A stretch of 64,000 nucleotides of DNA from assembly GCF_026339875.1 (NCBI RefSeq), contig NZ_JAPEPZ010000001.1:558001-622000 (forward strand), in the 5' to 3' direction. Position numbers and translations under genes: made by a program. The DNA comes from Streptomyces sp. NBC_01571 (GTDB lineage Bacteria; Actinomycetota; Actinomycetes; Streptomycetales; Streptomycetaceae). Below, piece by piece: positions 33,397-41,505 of this stretch; positions within the stretch are counted from its first letter, which is position 1, and each line of letters starts with the position of its first letter. Below the pieces are notes generated by a model. It saw only the letters and a list, made by a program, of their open reading frames with translations, did not search any database and was not told where the DNA came from.

Positions 33397-35105
33397 GAGC
33401 ATGTCTCAGTAACCGGCAACCCGCCTGCGGTTCGTGATTATTCATACGGGATGATCACGGTATGCGTGGTGGCGAGGGGCTGTTCGAGGTCGAGCCGGTC
33501 GGGAAGAAGCGGCCGCAGGGTCAGCTGGCGGCGGTGGACAAGACGTTTCGGCCCTTCGATCCGCATCAGGTCCTGCTGCTGCCGCCGTCGCTGGACGACT
33601 GGCTGCCCGAGGGCCACCTGGCCCGGTTCGTCGCCGACCTGGTCGATGAGGTGCTCGACCTCGGACCGGTCCTGGCGGACTACACCGAAAAGCGCGGCTA
33701 CCCGCCCTACGATCCGCGGCTGATGGTACGACTGCTGATCTACGGCTACACCACCGGCGTCCGCTCCTCCCGGGCGATCGAGCGCCGCCTGGCCGACGAT
33801 GTCGCGTTCCGGTTCCTGGCCGCCGGCCAGGAACCGGACTTCCGCTCGATCGCCCGCTTCCGCCGCCGCCACCTCGACGCGCTGGCCGGTCTGTTCACCC
33901 AGTCCCTGCACCTCGCACAGACACTCGGCATGGTCAAGATGGGACGCGTCGCGCTGGACGGCACGAAACTGGAGGCCAGCGCCTCCAAACACAAGGCGAT
34001 GAGCTACGGCCGCCTGGTCGACAAGGAAGAGCGGATAGAGGCCGAGATCGCCGCTCTGGAAGCGAAGGCCCACGCCCTGCTGACCGACGCCGAGGCCGCC
34101 GACGAAGCCGAGGACGACACCTTCGGCGTGGACGGCAAGGAGGCGGACCTGCCCGCCGAGCTGGACCGGCGTGAGAAACGCCTGGCGAAGCTGCAGGCCG
34201 CCCGCGCGCAGATCGAGGCCGAGGCCGCCGCCAAGGCCCGCGCCCACGCCGAGGACAAGGAACGCCGCCGTCAGGAACGTGCCGCCAGCAGCGACGAGCA
34301 GGCCGTCACCGACGCCGGGGAAGCGGCCGCCGCCAAGGCCCGTCCCAAGCCCAAAGCCCAGGCCAACTTCACCGACCCCGACTCGCGGATCATGAAGAAC
34401 AGCGACGGCGCCTACATCCAGGCCTACAACGCCCAGGCCGTCGTCGACGAAGAACACCAGGTCATCACCGCCGCCGACGTGACGACCAACCCCTCCGACG
34501 CACTGAACTACACCACGATGCTCGACCAGTCCGCCCACAACACCGGCATCCACCCCAAGCAGGCCCTGGTCGACGCCGGGTACTGCTCCGAGACCAACCT
34601 CGAAGCCGCGAACGAGCGCCAACTGGCCTGCGGCACCGACACCTTCATGGCCACCGGCCGACTCGCCCACGACGAGCAGGTCCCGCCCGCTCCACGCGGA
34701 CGCATCCCCAAGGACGCCACGCTGAAGGAGCGCATGGCCCGCAAACTGCGGACCAAACCCGGCCGGAAGGCATACAGCCGCCGCAAAGCCATCGTCGAAC
34801 CTGTCTTCGGACAGGTCATGACCTGCCAGAACGGCCGCCAGCTCCTCCTGCGTGGCGAGGACGGCGCCCGCGGTGAGTGGCGACTGCTCGCCGCCTGCCA
34901 CAACCTCCGCAAGATCTTCCGACACTCCGGGCTCGCCGCCCAGGCCGGCTGACCAGCCAGGCCCCCGGCCCACGCCACAGGCCCTACCAGCCGAACAACA
35001 GCCGGGAAGGACCCAACCACGGCCTCACAGGTGCACACGAAACGGCCGCGACCGATCCCATCGATCACGGCCAGCGAGCCCCTTGCTCGTTACCGAGACA
35101 CGCTC
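33397..35105 (+). mobile_element. IS1182-family insertion sequence (1,709 bp)
   Basis: A complete element with a single transposase gene. Imperfect terminal inverted repeats are GAGCATGTCTCAGTAAC (33397-33413) and the complement of GTTACCGAGACACGCTC (35089-35105), matching at 15 of 17 positions. CTAG abuts both ends (33393-33396 and 35106-35109) and is either the 4-bp target duplication or part of the ends. The intact gene and ends suggest recent insertion. Confidence 0.85.
33462..34952 (+). CDS. IS1182-family transposase
   Basis: A 496-residue DDE transposase that appears intact. The N-terminal part has FDPHQVLLLPPSLDDWLP and YDPRLMVRLLIYGYTTGVRSSR, characteristic of the family. Catalytic candidates are Asp in VALDGTKLEA, Asp in LVDAGYCSE and Glu in AIVEPVFGQ. 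A long charged coiled-coil insertion (about 190-310) separates the first two. The C-terminal LLAACHNLRKIF fits the family end. The gene lies within inverted repeats and is 65 bp from the left end. It cuts and joins DNA to move the element; no passenger gene is present. Confidence 0.93.
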   Translation: MRGGEGLFEVEPVGKKRPQGQLAAVDKTFRPFDPHQVLLLPPSLDDWLPEGHLARFVADLVDEVLDLGPVLADYTEKRGYPPYDPRLMVRLLIYGYTTGVRSSRAIERRLADDVAFRFLAAGQEPDFRSIARFRRRHLDALAGLFTQSLHLAQTLGMVKMGRVALDGTKLEASASKHKAMSYGRLVDKEERIEAEIAALEAKAHALLTDAEAADEAEDDTFGVDGKEADLPAELDRREKRLAKLQAARAQIEAEAAAKARAHAEDKERRRQERAASSDEQAVTDAGEAAAAKARPKPKAQANFTDPDSRIMKNSDGAYIQAYNAQAVVDEEHQVITAADVTTNPSDALNYTTMLDQSAHNTGIHPKQALVDAGYCSETNLEAANERQLACGTDTFMATGRLAHDEQVPPAPRGRIPKDATLKERMARKLRTKPGRKAYSRRKAIVEPVFGQVMTCQNGRQLLLRGEDGARGEWRLLAACHNLRKIFRHSGLAAQAG

Positions 35106-35217
35106 CTAGTCTGAAATCGACACCATCATTCGGTGGCCTCGCCCCAAGGCCACCGGTCAGCGCTGACCTGCAGGCGACGCCGGCCCGTAGGCGTCACCTC
35201 GCGTGACGGGACTGGGC

Positions 35218-37692
35218 ATGGGCAATCCCTCCGAGGTTTCCTCCGCGCACCGTCTCTCGGACGCACCTGGCGGTGGGACGATCGCCGGCTTCGTCCTCGA
35301 CGACCACGGTGTCGTATCCGCGTGGAGTGCCTCCGCCGAGGAGCTCTTCGGATACAGCGCCGCCGACGTCATCGGACAGTCGGCCGTCGCGCTGTGGCCG
35401 GAGGCATTCACCGAATACTCCGGAAGCACCCAGGTCTCGCTCTCGGGCCACCCCGCCGTGGTCGACCTTCCGGGAAGGTGTCCTGCCGAGGTCGCCTTCC
35501 GTACCACCCAACTCCTCGGGACCGGCGGATCCTCCAGCGAGGGCTCCATGGTCATCGCGGCCCCCGTCACTCTGTCCGCAGGTACGGAGGGGCAGGCGAT
35601 CCTGGAGGCACTCTTCACCCAAGCGCCGATCGGGATCGCCGTGTACGACCGGAATCTGCATTTCGTACGGATCAACGCCGCCCTGGAGCGTATCCACGGC
35701 TTCCCCGCAGAACAGGCTCTCGGCCGTCCCATCAGCGATGTCCTTCCCGGGCTCGATGCCAGGGCGATCGAGGGGAGGGTCAAAAGGGTTCTGGAAACCA
35801 GGGAGCCGATCATCAATGCCGTCCATCACGGGCGCACGCCAGCCGAACCGGACAGGGACCACGTTTGGAACGTGTCCTCCGTCGTCCTGACCGGGCCGGA
35901 CGGAAACGTCCTCGGGGTAACCGATCTGATCATCGACATCACGGAACGCCACCAGACCCGTGAACGCCTTTCGCTCCTCGGCGAGGCCGCGGTCCGCATC
36001 GGTACGACGCTTGATGTGGAGCGCACGGCGGAGGAACTCGTGGACATGCTGGTTCCGCAACTTGCCGACGTGGCGACGATAGACCTCCTGGACAGCGTCT
36101 TGGACGGCGCGGAACCGGGGCCGATGGGCGCAGGCCCGGTATTGCTGCGTTGTCTTGCCCGCAAGGCCGTCAACACGGTGGTCATCGGTGGCGCGCCGCC
36201 GCCCGGTGAACTGCAGAACTACCCACCCGACTCACCTCACGTGCAATGCCTCGTCGACAGCCAGCCGCGGCTGATCCCTGCCCTCGACCCCGACACCGAA
36301 TGGCTGCGGGACTCTTCCGACCTGCGGATCCAGGTCATGCGCGAATACGGGGTCGACTCGTTGATCCTCGTACCGCTGCGCGCCAGGGACACGACCTTGG
36401 GCTTGGTGCATCTGTACCGGGCGCGTCATACGGATCCCTTCGAACCCGATGATCTTGTTCTCACTCAGGACATCGTCGCGCGCGCCGCCGTCTGCGTGGA
36501 CAATGCCCGCCGCTACACCAACGAACACAGGGCGGCCCTCACCCTGCATGCGAGCATGTTGCCCCGCAGCGTCGCGGACCAGAGCGCGGTAGAGGTGGCG
36601 CACCATTACCAGCCATCGCGAGTGCATGCGGGAGTCAGTGGCGACTGGTTCGATGTGATCCCGCTCTCGGGCGCTCGGGTCGCTCTCGTCGTCGGCGCGG
36701 TACCGGGCACGGGATTCCAGGCGGCCGCCTGCATGGGGCACATCTGCTCCGCCGTACGTACGCTGGCTCAACTGGATCTCGCCCCGGACGAGTTGCTCGG
36801 CCAGATCGACGACATGGTGCCGCGGCTCCTGGAACGCGAACACTCCAGCGGGTCCGGTCCCGCGCCCGTGGTGGAGGCATTGATGGGTTCGACCTGTCTG
36901 TACGCCGTCTACGACCCGGTCTCGCGGCGATGCGTGATGGCGAGCGCCGGTCATCCCTCACCGGCCATTGTGGGCCGGGACGGGGCTGTGTCCTTTCCCG
37001 ATCTGCCGACCAACAGGCCGCTCGGTCTCGGCGATCCGGTCTTCGAACCGTTGGAGGTGGAGCTCGCCGAAGGCAGTACCGTCGTGCTCTGCAGCCAGAA
37101 TGTCCTGCGCCATGCGGACAAGTCCGACGCGCTGACCGCCCGACTCAGCACCGTTATCGCCGGTCACAGCCGCCCACTTGACGTCACGTGCCGCTCCATA
37201 ACCGACCTGATCGCTCCCCACCTCACGGTGGAGGGCGGTCTGGCCGTTCTCCTCGCCCGTACGCATTCCTTGAACTCCGAGAAGGTGGCCACGTGGACCG
37301 TGCCCCCTGTCCCGGCAGCCGTTGGTGACATGCGCTCGCTCGTCCTTCGGCAACTCGACCAGTGGGATCTGGAGGGCCTGGCCTTCACCACGGAACTCAT
37401 CGTCAGCGAACTCATCACCAACGCCATCCGCTACGGCCATGATCCGATACAACTCCGGTTGGTCCTCGACCGGACGCTGATCTGTGAGGTGAGCGACACG
37501 GCGAGCACCGCGCCGCACATTCGCCGGGCAGCCTCCACGGACGAAGGAGGACGCGGACTCTTCCTGGTCGCTCAATGTTCCCATCGCTGGGGAACCCGGC
37601 ACGCCCCTGCCGGCAAGACAATCTGGGCCGAGCAGATCCTGGATCCAGTGGGGTCCGGCGAGGTTGCGGCTCAAAAAACAGGAGCTTCGTGA
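35218..37692 (+). CDS. PAS-PAS-GAF-pseudophosphatase-HATPase protein
   Basis: An 824-residue cytoplasmic protein with the same layout as the gene at 15626-18094: PAS (20-120), PAS (130-245, YDRNLHFVRINAA), GAF (255-430), SpoIIE-like PP2C (450-690) and RsbW-like ATPase (700-815). The phosphatase is degenerate. The first acid remains (SGDWFD), but GDV has become GAV (VVGAVPGTG), TDG has become SQN (VLCSQNVL) and the terminal DD has become GG (EGGLAVLL). The kinase N-box (VSELITNAIRYG), SDTA and GGRGLFLV are intact. It is therefore predicted to act as a sensor-controlled kinase only. ATG 35218 is used; GTG 35203 is also possible, and neither has a strong ribosome site. It begins about 110 bp after the IS element. 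Confidence 0.88.
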   Translation: MGNPSEVSSAHRLSDAPGGGTIAGFVLDDHGVVSAWSASAEELFGYSAADVIGQSAVALWPEAFTEYSGSTQVSLSGHPAVVDLPGRCPAEVAFRTTQLLGTGGSSSEGSMVIAAPVTLSAGTEGQAILEALFTQAPIGIAVYDRNLHFVRINAALERIHGFPAEQALGRPISDVLPGLDARAIEGRVKRVLETREPIINAVHHGRTPAEPDRDHVWNVSSVVLTGPDGNVLGVTDLIIDITERHQTRERLSLLGEAAVRIGTTLDVERTAEELVDMLVPQLADVATIDLLDSVLDGAEPGPMGAGPVLLRCLARKAVNTVVIGGAPPPGELQNYPPDSPHVQCLVDSQPRLIPALDPDTEWLRDSSDLRIQVMREYGVDSLILVPLRARDTTLGLVHLYRARHTDPFEPDDLVLTQDIVARAAVCVDNARRYTNEHRAALTLHASMLPRSVADQSAVEVAHHYQPSRVHAGVSGDWFDVIPLSGARVALVVGAVPGTGFQAAACMGHICSAVRTLAQLDLAPDELLGQIDDMVPRLLEREHSSGSGPAPVVEALMGSTCLYAVYDPVSRRCVMASAGHPSPAIVGRDGAVSFPDLPTNRPLGLGDPVFEPLEVELAEGSTVVLCSQNVLRHADKSDALTARLSTVIAGHSRPLDVTCRSITDLIAPHLTVEGGLAVLLARTHSLNSEKVATWTVPPVPAAVGDMRSLVLRQLDQWDLEGLAFTTELIVSELITNAIRYGHDPIQLRLVLDRTLICEVSDTASTAPHIRRAASTDEGGRGLFLVAQCSHRWGTRHAPAGKTIWAEQILDPVGSGEVAAQKTGAS

Positions 37693-37808
37693 GCGAGGCC
37701 GGCGGAGGGCCGTGGCCTCCCTGCCCTGCAGGTCGGCGGGCTCGCCATCGGCGGCGGCCTCACCGCCGGCCGCGGCGAGGCGCACCGAAGCCACCGATGG
37801 ATGGATGC

Positions 37809-39032
37809 CTACTCAGGCCAGGAGCCGAACTCGGTGACGACGGGGCTCCCACGGCGGCCGCCCTCGCCGGCACTCCCCGTGGCCGTCGCGGCCCGGCGGC
37901 GCACCGCGACCATGGCCACGTCGTCCTGCACCTCCCCGCCCGCATGGACGGTCAGGTCACTCATGAGGCGTTCGATCAGGTAGCACGGTTCATCCTCGGC
38001 GAGGAGCGCGAAACGGTCCAGTGCCGGGTAGAACGCACCCGCCCCGTCGCGAGTCTCCAGGAGGCCGTCGGTGTGCAGGAGCAGCGTGTCCTCCGGCTCG
38101 AATCGGAAGGTGTTCACCTGATAGGCCGCCCGGTCGCCGCCCAGGCCGAGCGGTGGTGCCGGCTGCGGCACTTCGAGGCAGTCCACGTCCGCTCCTTGGG
38201 AGCGCATCGCGTCGGGGTGGCCGCAGCTGATCACGCGGACGACGTGCAAGTCGTCGGGTATCTCCAGGACTAGAGCGGTGATGAACCCCTCCGCCGCGTC
38301 GTTGTCCGTCTCGCTGACCTGGTCGACACGGCGGCGCACACCGGCGTCCAAGGAGAGGGCGACATGCTCCAGTTGCACGTCGCGGTGCGCGGCTTCACGG
38401 AAAGCACCGATGACCGCTGCGGCGTCGTCGACTGCCGCCAAGCCATTGCCCCGCACGTCGCCGATCAACATGCGGACCGTACAGCCGACGCGTTCGGCGG
38501 CGTACACGTCACCGCCGATGTGTGCGTGGGCGGCTGCCGAGCGGTAGGCCGTGGCGATCTCCAGCCCTGCCATACGACGGGGCAACGGCGGGAGCAGCGC
38601 CTTCTGCGCTGTCTCCGAGACGGAGCGCACCGCACAGAGCGTTCGATGGTCCACGTCACGCATGCGCCGGACCACGAGGACCAGGACGCAGACGACCAGC
38701 AGGCCCAGGACGTCGATCGGGAGGCTCGGTGAGCTGGGCAGACCGTCGTCGGCGTCGACCGCCACCACGCCGAGACAGGCGAGGGCGGTCATGCTGACGG
38801 TGGTACGCGCGTTGTCCGCAGCGGCGGTGAGCGCCGGCACCGCCACCAACAACACTTCCAGGTGGACGTCCGCGGGGACGATCACGCCCAACAGGGTGAC
38901 GCCGAGCAGTACGGCCGAGGCGACCACGACCGCGATGAGCGTTCGTGGCCGTACCGCCGGGAAGCTGACGGCAAGTCCCCCGGCGGTCGCGACGCGGTGC
39001 GTGCCTGTCACGATGTATGTCTGCTTCGTCAT
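37809..39032 (-). CDS. Membrane-anchored PP2C (SpoIIE-type) phosphatase
   Basis: A 407-residue protein with hydrophobic segments in residues 28-125 and a SpoIIE-type phosphatase domain at about 170-390. The acids are retained: GGDVYA, IGDVRGNG, HTDGLLETRD and VQDDVAM. It is closely similar in layout and motifs to the phosphatase at 25438-26697, including the FREAAH segment and the SCGHP turn, so the two are paralogues. The ATG at 39032 has a perfect AGGAGG ribosome site. Unlike its paralogue, it has no coupled kinase gene; instead it converges with the PAS-GAF pseudophosphatase-kinase gene, 116 bp apart, and may function with it. Confidence 0.9.
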   Translation of the reverse strand: MTKQTYIVTGTHRVATAGGLAVSFPAVRPRTLIAVVVASAVLLGVTLLGVIVPADVHLEVLLVAVPALTAAADNARTTVSMTALACLGVVAVDADDGLPSSPSLPIDVLGLLVVCVLVLVVRRMRDVDHRTLCAVRSVSETAQKALLPPLPRRMAGLEIATAYRSAAAHAHIGGDVYAAERVGCTVRMLIGDVRGNGLAAVDDAAAVIGAFREAAHRDVQLEHVALSLDAGVRRRVDQVSETDNDAAEGFITALVLEIPDDLHVVRVISCGHPDAMRSQGADVDCLEVPQPAPPLGLGGDRAAYQVNTFRFEPEDTLLLHTDGLLETRDGAGAFYPALDRFALLAEDEPCYLIERLMSDLTVHAGGEVQDDVAMVAVRRRAATATGSAGEGGRRGSPVVTEFGSWPE

Positions 39033-39329
39033 GAGAACCTCCTGCCACGTATGACATCTGGCTGGTCCGGCCGGCATGACCGGTGTCCGCCGGCGCCGGT
39101 GGGAAGCCTCGGTCGTGCGTCGTGTCATGCGCGTCGCCCCACCGTGGCTGATCGGGCAACGCTGCTGCGGGCCGGGCCGGTTGTCCGCCGGTCGACAGTC
39201 GCGTCCGTGGACCGCGAGCCTACGGTCAGGCCGAGAGTCGGCTGTTTTCCGCCGTGTGACGGCACTGGCCGGAGGCCTCCGGGTACCGGCGGGCGGTCGC
39301 GCTGCGCCGGAGCCGCGGTCGTCGGCGTG

Positions 39330-41012
39330 TCATCGCGGAACGCCGTCCTGGAGTTGTGCGAAGAGTTCCGCGTTGTGCGTGTAGTCGACCGGGACGTCGA
39401 TGACCGTGATGCCGGGCTCGCAGAGCCCGACCGGGTCGAGGGACCCGCGCAGTTCGGTCTCGAAGTCGTCCATGGTCTCGGTCCGAATCCCTCTGGCGCC
39501 GAACGCGCAGGCGTACAGGGTGATGTCGCAGGCGCCGGACCGGACGCCGGAGGCTCTGCCGTATTTGCGATGCTCCTGGAAGGCCACCGTGTCGAAGGCG
39601 TTGTCCCGCATGATGACATGCGTGGCGTGGAGGCCCAGACGGGTGGCGGTCTCCATTTCCGGTGCGCCGGCCAGAAAACCGCCGTCCCCGGAGACCGACA
39701 CCACCTGTGTCCCCGGCCGCAGCAGCGCGGCGGTCATCGCCCGTGGCAGGCCGACTCCCGGCGTCTGCGGGCCGTTGGAGAGGAGGATGCGGCGCGGCTG
39801 GTGTCCGCGGAAGTGACGGGCCAGGTAGAGGTGCGAGCCGGTGTCTGACACCACGGTGGCATCGTCGTCCACGACCTCGGAGATCTTCCGGATCACCGCG
39901 CCGGGATCGAGGCCGGCAGCGGTGGCCGGTGCCGTCCTGGCCTCCTCCTCGATGCGGGCCAGGGCGGTGTGCTGTTCGGCCAGGGCAGCTCGGGTCCGGT
40001 CGCTGATCGGCAGCCCGGAGAGCTCCCCCGACAGCTCATCGACCGTCGCGGCCACATCGCCCCGCAGTTCCAGAGCGGGCTGGTAGTGGCTGCCGATCTC
40101 GGCGGGCAGCGTGTCGATGTGGACGATCGTTCGGGCCGGGTCGGTGTTCCAGAGGCCCGGGTCGTACTCCACTGGATCGTAGCCGACGGTGATCAGTGCG
40201 TCGGCGTGCGTCACCATGGCGTCCCCCGGCTGGTCACGGAAGAGGCCGACCCGGCCGGCGTACTGCTCCTCCAGTGCGCGCGGGACAATGCCCGCGGCCT
40301 GGAAGGTCTCCACCACGGGCAGGCCGGTGACGCGGATCAGTTCACGCAGCGCGGTGCAGGCCTCGGTGTCCGCACCCCGCGCCCCGACGAGGAGGACGGG
40401 CTGCCGTGCGGCGCGGATGATCTGTGCGGCACGGTGGATGCACTCGGCGGGAGCGGGACCGTGAGACGGGTGCCTGTGCGGCTGGACGACGCTTGCGGCG
40501 GTGGGCGCTCCCGCGACGTCTTCCGGTATCACCACCGCGGCCGCGCCGCGGGGTGGGGTGACCGCTGCGCGCAGGGCGTTGGCGATGGCTTCGGGGACAT
40601 GGTCCGGGTCGCGGACCTCGCAGGTGTAGGTGGTGACCAGTCTCAGTGCGGCGATGGCGTCCATCGACCGCTGGGTTCGCCTGAACCGGTCCCGGCCGGT
40701 CCCCGCCGCGCACACCGCAATCACGGGGTGCTGCTCACTCGTCGCCAGGAGCAGGCCGGTCATCAGATTGGCGGTGCCGGCTCCTGGGGTGGCCAGGACC
40801 GCTCCGGGGGTGCCGGTCAGCAGCCCGACAGCGGCGGCCATCACGGCCGCGTTCTGTTCGTGGTGGCACATCACAAGTTCGGGGCCTGCGACGGCGAGGG
40901 CATCGTGAACGGCGTCGCTCGCGCTTCCCGGGACACCGAAGACGTACGGCACGCCGTACTGGGAAAGGGTCTCGACCATGCGCTGGGCCGCGCCGATGGG
41001 TGGGGTGGGCAT
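39330..41012 (-). CDS. Thiamine pyrophosphate-dependent acetolactate synthase-like enzyme
   Basis: A 560-residue TPP enzyme with the three-domain layout of acetohydroxyacid synthases and related decarboxylases. The catalytic Glu52 is in CHHEQNAAVMA after the typical FGVPGSASDAVHDAL start. The TPP-binding region is SGDGGFLAGAPEMETATRL ending at RDNAFDTVAF. It resembles the catabolic AlsS-type group more than biosynthetic IlvB, because no adjacent small subunit gene (ilvN) is present. The likely reaction is condensation or decarboxylation of 2-oxo acids; substrate is not certain. ATG 41012 is chosen, with AAAGGCGG upstream; a longer frame begins at 41168 but lacks family similarity. It stands alone. 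Confidence 0.88.
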   Translation of the reverse strand: MPTPPIGAAQRMVETLSQYGVPYVFGVPGSASDAVHDALAVAGPELVMCHHEQNAAVMAAAVGLLTGTPGAVLATPGAGTANLMTGLLLATSEQHPVIAVCAAGTGRDRFRRTQRSMDAIAALRLVTTYTCEVRDPDHVPEAIANALRAAVTPPRGAAAVVIPEDVAGAPTAASVVQPHRHPSHGPAPAECIHRAAQIIRAARQPVLLVGARGADTEACTALRELIRVTGLPVVETFQAAGIVPRALEEQYAGRVGLFRDQPGDAMVTHADALITVGYDPVEYDPGLWNTDPARTIVHIDTLPAEIGSHYQPALELRGDVAATVDELSGELSGLPISDRTRAALAEQHTALARIEEEARTAPATAAGLDPGAVIRKISEVVDDDATVVSDTGSHLYLARHFRGHQPRRILLSNGPQTPGVGLPRAMTAALLRPGTQVVSVSGDGGFLAGAPEMETATRLGLHATHVIMRDNAFDTVAFQEHRKYGRASGVRSGACDITLYACAFGARGIRTETMDDFETELRGSLDPVGLCEPGITVIDVPVDYTHNAELFAQLQDGVPR

Positions 41013-41412
41013 GCGCCCGCCGCCTTTCTTGGTCCTTGTGTTTGCGCAACGGTGTTGGCCATCGCCGCACAGGGGGTGCTGTCGCAGGACCGGCTTCGCG
41101 CTGTCGAGGCGTTTGAAGGCGTCCGAGCCGAAGTCGCCGCCGTTTCCAGAGAGTTCGCGGACCGTCACCTCGCCGCCTCATGCCGTCGGGCGATGTGGCG
41201 ATCGTGTGGGACGGGCGCTCCGTCGGAGTCAACTCAGGACGACGTCCGGGCGGTGCGCGGGCAAGCGGCGGGCATGCCCATGGGCTGAATGCGCCGTGCC
41301 GGGACAGGGGGGAATCAGATGTGGTCATGGGCGTGATCATGGCAGTCCGCTCGCTTTCCGCGGTGTAGCACGCGGGGCGCGCCCGACGGTGTACCGCCGG
41401 CACGCTCCGGTG

Positions 41413-41442
41413 CCGCATCACTGGTAACCGCATCACTGGCAA
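41413..41442. repeat. 15-bp tandem direct repeat
   Basis: CCGCATCACTGGTAA is followed at once by CCGCATCACTGGCAA (14 of 15 identical). It may be a pair of regulator half-sites; nothing in the window identifies the binder. Confidence 0.5.
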
Positions 41443-41454
41443 CGGTAGGCACAC

Positions 41455-41470
41455 GCCCCCGCCCGGGGGC
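41455..41470 (-). terminator. Short GC hairpin after the LAL gene
   Basis: GCCCCC and GGGGGC pair around a 4-base loop, 36 bp downstream of the LAL stop. It is weaker than the other hairpins listed. Confidence 0.35.
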
Positions 41471-41505
41471 ATCACGTGAATGCGTAGTCGTCTCCGCTAG
41501 CGGCG

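Larger units (their letters stand above)
41013..41505. other. Intergenic region between the TPP enzyme and LAL regulator genes
   Basis: About 490 bp without a credible gene. It includes the promoter area of the TPP enzyme, a 15-bp tandem repeat at 41413-41442, and a short GC hairpin at 41455-41470 (GCCCCC / GGGGGC) that may end the LAL transcript. Confidence 0.45.
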
